From Brevibacterium siliguriense (GTDB lineage Bacteria > Actinomycetota > Actinomycetes > Actinomycetales > Brevibacteriaceae), in NCBI RefSeq assembly GCF_900105315.1, contig NZ_LT629766.1, forward strand, positions 3,844,001 to 3,908,000: a stretch of DNA of 64,000 bases, written 5' to 3'. The position numbers were made by a program, and so were the translations under genes. Numbering within the stretch: the first letter of the stretch is position 1; each line of letters begins with the position of its first letter. This document shows, one piece after another, positions 8,400 to 16,690 of the stretch. The notes under the pieces are model-generated. The model saw only the letters and a list, made by a program, of their open reading frames with translations, did not search any database and had not been told where the DNA came from.

Positions 8400-9383
8400 T
8401 CAGATCTCCTTCCCGGTTCGGGCGCCGGTCGCACCGGCGGGGATGTCAGCGATCTCGGCGGAGTCCTTCATATCGGTCGTTCCTGCCGGCACCGAGGTGG
8501 GTGCCCGGTTCCCGCGTCCGCGCAGCGAGGGGATCCGCTTGAGGAATCCCCACCTGGGCAGCAGCAGTGCGATGACGACGAGCAGCGCGGTCGTCAGCTT
8601 CATATCATTCGTATCCAGGCCCGCACGCAGCGCGAGGAAGATGATGAGCCGGTAGACGACCGATCCGAGGAGCGCGCCGAGGCTGGCCATGAAGATGTTG
8701 CGGCTGCCGAACACGGCTTGGCCGAGGATCACCGAGGCGAGTCCGACGAGGATGAGACCGATGCCCATGCTGATATCGGAGAATCCCTGGTACTGGGCGA
8801 CGAGGGCACCGCAGAGAGCAACGAATCCGTTCGACAGCGCCAGGGTGAGCATCGTCGAGTTGTCGGTGTTGACGCCGAGGCTGCGGATCATCTCCTTGTT
8901 GTTGCCGGTGGCCTGGATGGCCAGTCCGAGATCGGTGGTGAGGAACCAGTCGATGGCGAATTTGAGGATGAGGGCGAAGGCGAGCAGGATCGCAATCGAC
9001 ACCCAAGTGCCCATGAGCATGTTCTCCCGCAGCGGGGTGAACACCGTGTCCTCTCGCAGGAGCGGCAGATTCGCCTTCCCCATGATCCGCAGGTTGATCG
9101 ACCACAGTCCGATCATGGTGAGGATTCCGGCGAGCAGTCCGTCGATGCCGCCCTTCGTGTGGAGCAGACCTGTGATGTAGCCGGCGATGAGTCCGGCGCC
9201 GATCGCCGCAAGCGTGGCCAGGAAGGGGTTGACCCCGGCGATGATGAGGGAGGCTGCGGTGGCGCCGCCCGTGGTGAAGCTTCCGTCGACAGTGAGGTCG
9301 GGGAAGTTGAGGACCTTGAAGGTCAGATAGACCCCGAGCGCCATCGCGCCGTAGATGAGCCCGAGCTCCAATGCTCCGAACAT
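8400..9383 (-). CDS. ABC transporter permease, branched-chain/TrpY-like class
   Basis: This is a 327-residue membrane subunit with about eight or nine helices and the family stretch VLNFPDLTVDGSFTTGGA near the N terminus, typical of permeases paired with PF04392-type binding proteins. The last 50 residues are hydrophilic. It would form a homodimeric channel with two copies of the ATPase that follows 5 bases later. The gap before it carries a strong hairpin, so it may be expressed at a lower level than the binding protein. Confidence 0.87.
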   Translation of the reverse strand: MFGALELGLIYGAMALGVYLTFKVLNFPDLTVDGSFTTGGATAASLIIAGVNPFLATLAAIGAGLIAGYITGLLHTKGGIDGLLAGILTMIGLWSINLRIMGKANLPLLREDTVFTPLRENMLMGTWVSIAILLAFALILKFAIDWFLTTDLGLAIQATGNNKEMIRSLGVNTDNSTMLTLALSNGFVALCGALVAQYQGFSDISMGIGLILVGLASVILGQAVFGSRNIFMASLGALLGSVVYRLIIFLALRAGLDTNDMKLTTALLVVIALLLPRWGFLKRIPSLRGRGNRAPTSVPAGTTDMKDSAEIADIPAGATGARTGKEI

Positions 9384-9418
9384 GGGTTTCCGTTCATTTC
9401 TGGTGTGTGGTTCGTGGT

Positions 9419-9460
9419 GGCCCCGAGGCTCTCGGCTTGAGCGCCTGCAGCCTCGGGGCC
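9419..9460 (-). terminator. Intra-operon hairpin between lipoprotein and permease genes
   Basis: A perfect 12-base inverted repeat (GGCCCCGAGGCT and AGCCTCGGGGCC) with an 18-base loop lies in the 146-base gap between the binding-protein gene and the permease. In ABC importer operons such stems often stop part of the transcription or protect the 5' mRNA, giving excess binding protein. No U-run is present. Confidence 0.65.
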
Positions 9461-9529
9461 CGGTGACGACGGTGCAGTCGAGGAGTTGCGCACTCCGCGC
9501 ACCGGGTCACAGGGTGGTGCAGGTGTCGA

Positions 9530-10507
9530 TCACTCGATGACCTTGTCGGCCTCATCGACGAGTTTCTTCGGAATCTCGACGCCCTGCGCCTTGGCGGCCT
9601 TCGGATTGACGACGAGTTCGAGGTTCGAGCTGGTCTCGACGGGCATCTCGGCGGGCTTCTTTCCGTCCTGGAGGATCTTCAGAGCCATTTCGCCGGTCTG
9701 TTCGCCGAGCTTCGTGTAGTCGATGCCGCGGGTGATCGCCGCACCGGATTCGACCTGGCCGGCTTCCGACCCGACGAGCAGAGCCTTGTTCTTCTCTGCT
9801 GCCTGGACCATCGTCGACACTGCCGAGACGACGTTGTTGTCGGTGGGCACGTAGTAGGCGTCGACCTTGCCGAGCGAGTCCACAGCCTGTGCGAGCTCTC
9901 CCGAGTTCGCGATCGTCGCTTCCTTGATCTTCACGCCGAGGCCTTTGGCGGCCTTCTTCGCAAGGTCGACCTGCACCTGCGAGTTGACCTCACCGGAGCT
10001 GTAGACGATGCCGACGGTCTTCGCATCGGGCTTGACGTCCTTGACCAGCTTCAGCTGTTCTTCGACCGGGTTGAGGTCGGAGGTCCCGGTGACGTTGCCG
10101 CCGGGCTCGTCGTTGGCGTCGACGAGTCCGGCTTCTTCGGCGTCGGTGACGGCGGTGAAGAGCACAGGCTTGTCGGTGATCGCCTGGGCTGCGGCCTGGG
10201 CGGCCGGGGTGGCAACGGCGAGCACGAGGTCGAGGTCGTCGTTGGCGAACTGCTGGGCGATCGAGGTTGCATTGGCCTGTTCCCCCTGGGCGTTCTGCAC
10301 ATCCCATTCGACGTCGACGCCCGCATCCTCGAAGGACTTCTTGAAGCCTTCGGTGGCGGCGTCGAGGGCCGGGTGCTGCACGAGCTGCGAGACGCCGATG
10401 GAGAACGAATCGCCCTCTCCGCCTCCGCCCTGGCCGCCACTGCAGGCCGAAACCGCAAGAATCGAACCGACTGCCACCATCGCTGTGGCCACTTTCCTGA
10501 GACGCAT
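9530..10507 (-). CDS. ABC substrate-binding lipoprotein (PF04392-like)
   Basis: This is a 325-residue secreted lipoprotein. The signal peptide ends at a lipobox (AVSAC) with the lipidated Cys at residue 22, followed by a Gly-rich linker and two Rossmann-like lobes typical of the ABC_sub_bind family (for example ATPAAQAAAQAI, GIVYSSGEVNS, VDAYYVPTDNNV). The start at 10507 follows a GGGAGAAG ribosome-binding site. A longer frame upstream lacks both a signal peptide and codon-bias support. It is the first gene of the importer operon. Members bind tryptophan, tyrosine or purine-like ligands, and the sequence alone does not choose. Confidence 0.88.
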   Translation of the reverse strand: MRLRKVATAMVAVGSILAVSACSGGQGGGGEGDSFSIGVSQLVQHPALDAATEGFKKSFEDAGVDVEWDVQNAQGEQANATSIAQQFANDDLDLVLAVATPAAQAAAQAITDKPVLFTAVTDAEEAGLVDANDEPGGNVTGTSDLNPVEEQLKLVKDVKPDAKTVGIVYSSGEVNSQVQVDLAKKAAKGLGVKIKEATIANSGELAQAVDSLGKVDAYYVPTDNNVVSAVSTMVQAAEKNKALLVGSEAGQVESGAAITRGIDYTKLGEQTGEMALKILQDGKKPAEMPVETSSNLELVVNPKAAKAQGVEIPKKLVDEADKVIE

Positions 10508-10771
10508 TCTTCTCCCTTTCGGAATTTCGGTCCGCCGGTGCGGATCCGTCACGATTTCTGCATTCGACCCCGCCGCTCCTCGCGCGCAAGGAAGCGACGG
10601 CAATGCAGAAGAATGATGCGCCGCCGTCACTCAGACCGTCCTGAGAGCATGACGCGCATCACGTCGAATGTGATGATATCCACCTTATGGCCCGGCACTG
10701 ACGCCGGGGGCCGAATCCGGGTTTTGGAGACAATCGTCCCAGTATCGTTATCTGCGGCGACAGTCGTCCCC
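10508..10771. other. 264-bp gap with three imperfect direct repeats
   Basis: This gap contains the promoter region of the ABC importer (minus) and the 3' side of the oligopeptidase gene. Short repeats with the core TCGTCCC occur at 10731-10740 and 10761-10770 and again just inside the oligopeptidase 3' end near 10795, spaced 30-34 bases. Helical spacing suggests a protein-binding array, but the units are short. No gene or terminator hairpin is convincing. Confidence 0.35.
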
Positions 10772-13075
10772 TCAGGCCTCTATTTCGACACCCGATCGTC
10801 CCAGCACGTCGAGGATCCATGCGTACTCGAAGGCGATCTCCCTCCACGCGTCATACCGGCCGGACGCTCCTCCGTGACCGGCGACCATTTCGGTCTTGAG
10901 CAGGGCGTCCGCTCCGACTTCCCGGAGTCGGGCGACCCATTTCGCGGGCTCGACGTAGAGGACTCGGGTGTCGTTGAGCGAGGTCACGGCCAGGATCTTC
11001 GGGTAGGCCGCCTCGGTGACGTTTTCGTACGGAGAGTACGAGCGCATGTACTCATAGACCTCAGGATCGTGCAGCGGGTCGCCCCACTCCTCCCATTCGA
11101 TGACGGTCAGCGGCAGCTCGGGCATGAGGATCGAGGTCAGCGCGTCGACGAAGGGCACCTCAGCGCTGATTCCGGCGAAGAGTTCGGGAGCCATGTTCGA
11201 AATCGCGCCCATGAGCAGCCCGCCGGCCGATCCGCCGCTGGCCACGAGCCGGTCAGGGCTAGTCCACCCAGTGTCGATGAGGTGCCGGGCGACGTCGATG
11301 AAGTCGGTGAACGTGTTCTTCTTCGCCGTGGTCTTGCCCTGGTCGTACCAGTGTCGGCCCATTTCGCCGCCGCCGCGCACGTGGGCGATGGCGAAGACGA
11401 CGCCGCGGTCGAGCAGCGACAGTCGGGAGACCGAGAAGTACGGGTCCATGCTCGCTTCATAGGAACCGTACCCGTAGAGAAGCAGCGGCGCCGGCTCCCC
11501 CTTCGCCGAGGCGGCGCCGCCGTTCGTCGCGTCCCCGCCGTCGCCTGCCCCCGCCTTCGCCGAGGCGGGACCGCCGTGATCGTCGAAGCGGTGAAGATCC
11601 TTGTGGAAGACGACCGAGATCGGGATGTCGGTGCCGTCTTCAGCCTTCGCCCACAGCAGTGTTTCGGTGTAGTCGTCGAGGTCGACCGATCCGAGAACGG
11701 GTTGACGCTTGAGAACCGTGTCAGTGCCGTCTGGGACGCTGTGGGAATAGATCACAGCGGGTGTGGACATGGAGGTGAAATGCAGCCGGATGCTCGTCTG
11801 CGCGAACTCGGGGTTGCTGCCCAAGTAGAGTGACCCGGTCTCTTGGCCGAAGGGCAGCTCCCGCAGCGGACCGAACGGGGAGGAGGAATCCCCCAAGCGG
11901 ATGATGCCGACGCGTGCGAAGCCGCCGCGACGGTAGCCGAGCACGATGAAGTCGGCGAAGGCGTCGACGTCTTCGATGCGCAGGTCATCGACGCCCACGG
12001 ACTCCGAATCGGCACCGGACTCGGCGATCACCGCGGAGTCCGCACCGATGGCGATGACGTCGCGGCCGGGCGCGGTGGGATCGGCGGCCGGGACATCCAC
12101 GAGTTCGAAGTCGGCGCGGTTGCGGTTGTGGGTGATGAGGAATCGGTCCTCACCGCCGATGACGGCATGCTCGACGTTGTATTCGACTCCGTCGGCTCGG
12201 GGCCAGATCTCCTGTGGCTCGGCTTCGAGGTCGTCGGCGCTGATGCTCCAGTACCCTGTGGTCGTCTTCGATCCGGTGACGACGAACATCATCCTGCCCG
12301 AACGCGAGAAACCCGATCCAACGAAGAAACGCTCATCGGGTTCATGGAAGATGCACACGTCGTCGCTGCTGTCGGTGCCGACGACGTGGCGCCAGACTTT
12401 CTCCGGTCGCCAGGCGTCGTCGACGGTGGTGTAGAAGACGAAGCGTCCGCTCGGGTCGAGGGAGGCTCCGGCGAAGGTGCCGTCGATCGTGTCGGAGAGG
12501 TCGTCTCCCGTGGCCAGGTCGCGGACGCGGAGGGTATAGCGTTCGTCGCCGGTAGTGTCGACGCCGTAGAGGAGCCGGCTGCCGTCGTCGGAGAGTGAGA
12601 AGGAGCCGAGGGAGAAGAACTTCTGGCCCTCGACGGCGACGTTCGAGTCGAAGACGACTTCCTCACAGGGCAGAGGCTCCTCGCCGACTTCCGGCGGGGT
12701 CCAGCCATCGGGTCCGGAGATAGGGGCCCGGACGCTGATGCCGTAGTCGAGTCCGGCCTTCGTGCGGGAGAAGTACCAATAGTTCCCACGCCGGTTGGGC
12801 ACGGACATATCGGTCTCTTTGATGCGTGTCTTGATCTCGGTGAAGATCGAGTTCTGCAGGCCTTCGAGGTGAGCGGTCTGTGCGCTCGTCCAGGCGTTCT
12901 CTGCTTCGAGGTGCGCGATGACCTCGGGCGACTCCTTCTCTCGCATCCACTCGTAGTCGTCGATGAAGGTGTGGCCGTGGTGGGTGCGCTCGAACGGGAC
13001 CTTCTTCGCCACCGGCGCAGATTTCGGGGTCGCGGTCGTCGAGTCTGCAGAGTCGCTGCCGGAAGTTTCGCTCAT
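10772..13075 (-). CDS. ptrB: Oligopeptidase B (S9A prolyl oligopeptidase family)
   Basis: This is a 767-residue serine peptidase. An N-terminal beta-propeller domain (about 70-480) caps a C-terminal alpha/beta hydrolase. The nucleophile is Ser616 in GGSAGG; the Asp lies in SLNDTRV and the His in VAGHGGASGR, completing the triad. Oligopeptidase B cuts short peptides after Arg or Lys in the cytoplasm, and no signal peptide is seen. It is about 50-70 residues longer than typical. Part of that is a low-complexity Gly/Ala insert (about 25 residues) before the hydrolase domain that contains two copies of the 12-mer TCGCCGAGGCGG. It stands alone, divergent from the tricarboxylate transporter. Confidence 0.9.
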   Translation of the reverse strand: MSETSGSDSADSTTATPKSAPVAKKVPFERTHHGHTFIDDYEWMREKESPEVIAHLEAENAWTSAQTAHLEGLQNSIFTEIKTRIKETDMSVPNRRGNYWYFSRTKAGLDYGISVRAPISGPDGWTPPEVGEEPLPCEEVVFDSNVAVEGQKFFSLGSFSLSDDGSRLLYGVDTTGDERYTLRVRDLATGDDLSDTIDGTFAGASLDPSGRFVFYTTVDDAWRPEKVWRHVVGTDSSDDVCIFHEPDERFFVGSGFSRSGRMMFVVTGSKTTTGYWSISADDLEAEPQEIWPRADGVEYNVEHAVIGGEDRFLITHNRNRADFELVDVPAADPTAPGRDVIAIGADSAVIAESGADSESVGVDDLRIEDVDAFADFIVLGYRRGGFARVGIIRLGDSSSPFGPLRELPFGQETGSLYLGSNPEFAQTSIRLHFTSMSTPAVIYSHSVPDGTDTVLKRQPVLGSVDLDDYTETLLWAKAEDGTDIPISVVFHKDLHRFDDHGGPASAKAGAGDGGDATNGGAASAKGEPAPLLLYGYGSYEASMDPYFSVSRLSLLDRGVVFAIAHVRGGGEMGRHWYDQGKTTAKKNTFTDFIDVARHLIDTGWTSPDRLVASGGSAGGLLMGAISNMAPELFAGISAEVPFVDALTSILMPELPLTVIEWEEWGDPLHDPEVYEYMRSYSPYENVTEAAYPKILAVTSLNDTRVLYVEPAKWVARLREVGADALLKTEMVAGHGGASGRYDAWREIAFEYAWILDVLGRSGVEIEA

Positions 13076-13142
13076 GACGCCAGCCTAATAGCAGGCTCAG
13101 GATCGACCGCACTCGATCGCTGCATCCCCGCTGACTCCGCAC

Positions 13143-13181
13143 TGAGCAGAATGCACTCAACGCTCTCAATGAGCAGAACGC
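13143..13181. repeat. Direct repeat in the ptrB-tctC intergenic region
   Basis: TGAGCAGAATGC (13143-13154) and TGAGCAGAACGC (13170-13181) differ by one base and are 27 bases apart. They lie between the divergent oligopeptidase and tricarboxylate-transporter genes. They could be half-sites of an activator for the transporter operon, though no regulator gene is adjacent. Low confidence. Confidence 0.3.
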
Positions 13182-13265
13182 GCAGAGTGAGCACAACCTC
13201 GCAGTCGACACTCAGCAACCTCTAAGGTGAGTCTCACATCACACCTGCCTTCAAAGGAGAAGTCC

Positions 13266-14303
13266 GTGCCAAAGGCGCCACCTCCCGAGGATTCCATGTC
13301 CGAATCCTCCCACCCCTCGAGACGAACCTTCGGTCGCATCGCCTACGGGGCGATCGCCTTGGCGGCGATCGGAACGGCGACGACCTACTCGGTCAAGGCC
13401 GCCTCGGCGAAGGGTGACCTGTCATCGAATCTCACCCTCATCGCTCCGGCCGGCGCCGGCGGCGGCTGGGATGGATTCGCGCGCGAGACCCAACAGGCCA
13501 TGCGCGTCGACCGGCTTGCCAACAATGCCCAGGTCGTCAACATCCCCGGTGCCGGCGGCACGATCGGTCTCGGCAAATTCTCGACCATGCACGGCCAGTC
13601 GGACACGATCCTCGCCACCGGCACCGCCATGGTCGGCGGCATCGCGCTGAACAAGTCGCCGGTCGGATTCGACAACACGACCCTGCTCGCTCGCGTGGCC
13701 GAGGACTATGACGTGCTCATCGCCGCTGCGGATTCTCCGCACAATACGATCGACGACGTCATCGGCGCGTGGAAGAAGGACCCGAAGGGATTCGTGTGGA
13801 CGGGCGGTTCGGCCGGCTCGGTCGACCACTTGACCATCGCTCAGTTGGCACTGCTCGGCAAGATCCCCGCCTCCGACATCACCTACATCCCGAAGTCCGG
13901 CGGTGGTGAAGCCATCCAGACTCTGCTCTCGGGCACCACCGACTTCGCCTCCTGCGGCTTCAACGAGGTCTCCGATCAGATCGAAGCCGGACGCGTCAAA
14001 GCCATCGGCGTGGCCGCGCCCAAACGCATCGACGGCTTCGATGACGTGCCGACCATGACCGAACAGGGCTACGAGGTCACGCTGACGAACTGGCGCGGCT
14101 GGCTCGGAGCGCCGGACATCACCGGCGACGACTCCGCTCAGCTCCTCGAGATCCTGCAGAAGACCCGTGACAGTGCAGCGTGGAAAGACGCTCTCGAGCG
14201 GAACAAGTGGACCGACGTATGGCAGACCGGCGAGGAGTTCGCCGAGTTCGTCAAAGAAGACAGCTCCCGAGTGGAGAAGCTGCTGAAGGAGTTGGGACTG
14301 TGA
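13266..14303 (+). CDS. tctC: Tripartite tricarboxylate transporter binding protein
   Basis: This is a 345-residue extracytoplasmic receptor of the TctC/BugT family. The GTG at 13266 is chosen for its AGGAGA site 5 bases upstream. The export signal contains a twin-arginine-like SRRTFGR motif followed by a hydrophobic helix (about residues 20-40). Family motifs include APAGAGGGWDGFAR and NIPGAGGTIGLGKF, which form the ligand loop. It binds a carboxylate such as citrate or another organic acid and delivers it to the TctAB membrane complex encoded next. It overlaps tctB by 4 bases (GTGA). Confidence 0.9.
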   Translation: MPKAPPPEDSMSESSHPSRRTFGRIAYGAIALAAIGTATTYSVKAASAKGDLSSNLTLIAPAGAGGGWDGFARETQQAMRVDRLANNAQVVNIPGAGGTIGLGKFSTMHGQSDTILATGTAMVGGIALNKSPVGFDNTTLLARVAEDYDVLIAAADSPHNTIDDVIGAWKKDPKGFVWTGGSAGSVDHLTIAQLALLGKIPASDITYIPKSGGGEAIQTLLSGTTDFASCGFNEVSDQIEAGRVKAIGVAAPKRIDGFDDVPTMTEQGYEVTLTNWRGWLGAPDITGDDSAQLLEILQKTRDSAAWKDALERNKWTDVWQTGEEFAEFVKEDSSRVEKLLKELGL

Positions 14304-14974
14304 GCGCACAGACGACAACGAACACGGAAAGGACGGGCCATCTCGGCGCCGGCACCTGGTGGCAGGGACGGTCTGGCCTCATCGTCCCTCTCATCATGGG
14401 GGCGTTCTCGACCTATCTGCTCGTCGGCATCCTCACCATGGAAGTCGCCCCGGACGTGGACAAACCAGGCCCGCAGTTCTTCCCGACGATCATCATGCTC
14501 GTCGGATACGCGCTGACGATCCTGCTGGTCATCGCCTATATCCGCAATCCCGAACCCGTCGACGTCGACAACGAGCTGCCGGCCACGGCCGAGGAGGACA
14601 AGGCGTTCTCGACTCCGGTCACCTCGGCGGTCGCGGCCTCGCGGCTCTCCCCTCATGAGGAAGACGAGCCGGAACGCGACCGCCAGGCTCTCGCCGCTGC
14701 ACGCAAGGCCGATGCGAAGCACCGCACGCACAGTGACTTCGTGTCCCTGGCCTGGGGCGCGGGCGGCTTTGCGGCGTTCGCACTCATCCTCGAATTCGCC
14801 GGATGGATCATCGCCGCAGCACTCCTGTTCTGGTGCGTGGCTCGGTCGATGGGCTCGAAGAAGCCGCTGTTCGACCTCACTCTGGCACTGACGTTCTCGT
14901 CCCTGGTCTACATCGCCTTCTCGGTGATGCTGGGACTCAACCTTCCTTCGGGAATCCTGGGAGGTGGCTTCTGA
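14300..14974 (+). CDS. tctB: Tripartite tricarboxylate transporter small membrane subunit
   Basis: This is a 224-residue TctB protein with four predicted helices: two near residues 28-50 and 63-85, and two after a long charged loop of about 70 residues. The motif DKPGPQFFPTIIMLVG is characteristic of the family, where the P-x-x-FP loop is conserved. The GTG start overlaps the tctC stop by 4 bases. The central loop (Glu/Asp/Arg-rich) is longer than usual. TctB supports the large TctA channel in secondary, cation-coupled uptake. Confidence 0.87.
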   Translation: MSAQTTTNTERTGHLGAGTWWQGRSGLIVPLIMGAFSTYLLVGILTMEVAPDVDKPGPQFFPTIIMLVGYALTILLVIAYIRNPEPVDVDNELPATAEEDKAFSTPVTSAVAASRLSPHEEDEPERDRQALAAARKADAKHRTHSDFVSLAWGAGGFAAFALILEFAGWIIAAALLFWCVARSMGSKKPLFDLTLALTFSSLVYIAFSVMLGLNLPSGILGGGF

Positions 14975-14975
14975 T

Positions 14976-16523
14976 ATGGACGCCCTCATGTCCCTCTTCG
15001 AAGGGTTCACACACGCTCTGACGCCGATGAACCTGCTGTGGGTCCTCGTCGGCTGCTTCCTCGGCACCGCCGTCGGTGTGCTGCCGGGTCTGGGCTCGTC
15101 GATGGCCGTGGCCCTGCTGCTGCCCATGACCTTCGCGCTGGACCCCACGGGCGCGTTCATCATGTTCGCCGGCGTCTACTTCGGTGGGCTCTTCGGCGAC
15201 TCGACGATGGCCATCCTTATGAACACCCCGGGTCAGGCCTCTGCGATCGCCTCGACGTTCGAAGGCCACAAGATGGCCAAGGCCGGGCGGGCCCCGCAGG
15301 CCCTGGCAACGGCCGCGATCGGCGCGTTCATCGGCGGGTTCATCTCCTGCTTCCTCGTCGTCTTCGTCGCCCCGGCCCTGGCCGACCTATCGACGAGCTT
15401 CGGCCCGGCGGAGTTCTTCGCCCTCGCACTCTTCGCATTCGTCGCCACCTCCTCCGTGGTCGCCGATTCGGTGCTCAAGGGCCTCACGGCTCTGGTGCTG
15501 GGCATCGGCTTCACCGTCATCGGCATCGACTCGGTTTCGGGTACGGAGCGGTTCACCCTCGGCGTGCCCGAGCTCTTCGACGGAGTCTCTCTGGTCACGG
15601 TGACCGTGGGTGTGCTGGCGCTGGGCGAGGTGTTCTTCATCGCTTCCCGCATCCGCCGTCAGACCAAGGACAACACGATCAACTCCTCCGGTCGGCCGTT
15701 CCTGTCCCGCAAGGAGGTCGGCGAAGCTCTGCCGGCGTGGCTGCGTGGAACCGCGATCGGCCTGCCTTTCGGTGTCATCCCCGTCGGCGGTGCCGATGTT
15801 CCGACGTTCATGGCCTACGGTCTGGAGCGCAAGCTCGATTCCCGTCGGAAGGATCCGCGGTTCGGCAAGGGTGCGATTCGTGGTCTTGCCGCCCCCGAGG
15901 CGGCCGGATCGGCGACGACGGGCATTGCAATGGGTGCCCTGTTGGCTCTGGGTCTGCCGATCTCGGCGACGGCGGCGATCATGCTGGCGGCGTTCCGTCA
16001 GTACGGCATCCAGCCCGGTCCGCTGCTCTTCGACCGCTCCCCCGAGCTCGTGTGGGGTCTGCTGGCGAGCTTCTTCGTCGCGATGATCGTGCTGCTCATC
16101 ATCAACCTGCCGTTCGCTCCGCTGTGGGCGAAGCTGCTGATGATCCCGGACCCGTACCTCTACGGCGGCATCGCGGTCTTCTGCGGCCTGGGCATCTATG
16201 CGACGTCCGCCTCGACCTTCGAGCTGCTCATCCTGCTGGGCATCGGAGTGTTGAGCTTCGTGCTCAAGCGCTACGGTGTGCCTCTGGCGCCGCTGATGAT
16301 CGGCATGGTGCTCGGTCCCCTTGCCGAGTCGAACCTGCGCGATGCCCTGCTGGCTTCCGGCGGTGATGCGTCGACTTTGGTGTCGTCGCCGATCACGATC
16401 ATCATCTACGTCGTGCTCATCGCGGCTCTCGTCTACACCGGCATCGGCCGAGTGCTGGCCCGCAAGCGGCAGAAGCAGGCGATGTCGGACTCATCGATTT
16501 CCACGGAGTCGATCAGCCTCTGA
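14976..16523 (+). CDS. tctA: Tripartite tricarboxylate transporter large membrane subunit
   Basis: This is a 515-residue permease with about 11-12 helices. The conserved GVLPGLGSSMAVALLLP and GGLFGDSTMAILMNTPG motifs near the N terminus line the substrate and ion pathway, and a related repeat sits mid-protein (GLAAPEAAGSATTGIAMG). The ATG at 14976 follows GGGAGG and abuts the tctB stop. It completes a tctCBA operon with no visible regulator. The cargo is an organic acid of unknown identity. A perfect-stem terminator follows at 16587. Confidence 0.9.
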   Translation: MDALMSLFEGFTHALTPMNLLWVLVGCFLGTAVGVLPGLGSSMAVALLLPMTFALDPTGAFIMFAGVYFGGLFGDSTMAILMNTPGQASAIASTFEGHKMAKAGRAPQALATAAIGAFIGGFISCFLVVFVAPALADLSTSFGPAEFFALALFAFVATSSVVADSVLKGLTALVLGIGFTVIGIDSVSGTERFTLGVPELFDGVSLVTVTVGVLALGEVFFIASRIRRQTKDNTINSSGRPFLSRKEVGEALPAWLRGTAIGLPFGVIPVGGADVPTFMAYGLERKLDSRRKDPRFGKGAIRGLAAPEAAGSATTGIAMGALLALGLPISATAAIMLAAFRQYGIQPGPLLFDRSPELVWGLLASFFVAMIVLLIINLPFAPLWAKLLMIPDPYLYGGIAVFCGLGIYATSASTFELLILLGIGVLSFVLKRYGVPLAPLMIGMVLGPLAESNLRDALLASGGDASTLVSSPITIIIYVVLIAALVYTGIGRVLARKRQKQAMSDSSISTESISL

Positions 16524-16586
16524 CAAACCGGCGGCGCCCGGCTGCGGTTCCGGCTCCAGCGCGACGCCCACCTGCCGTTCAAGGCC

Positions 16587-16628
16587 AAGCGCGGATATCG
16601 AGACGTCTACGTCCCGATATCCGCGCTT
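16587..16628. terminator. Bidirectional terminator between tctA and MFS gene
   Basis: A perfect 14-base stem (AAGCGCGGATATCG and CGATATCCGCGCTT) with a 14-base loop sits between two convergent genes, 64 bases past the tctA stop. It can act in both directions. No clear U-run. Confidence 0.8.
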
Positions 16629-16690
16629 CTGCTTGGTCGAGGATCGTCAGGCCAGCCACCCGCCGCCCGAGGACTCCCTAACTCGTCCGG

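Noticed and set aside
7509-10771. T-box or other amino-acid riboswitch for the TrpXYZ-like importer
   Set aside because: No T-box core (AGGGTGG-like) or long structured leader lies before the lipoprotein gene.
15038-16366. 442-codon alternate frame inside tctA
   Set aside because: Arg/His-rich shadow of tctA, whose helices and family motifs are intact.
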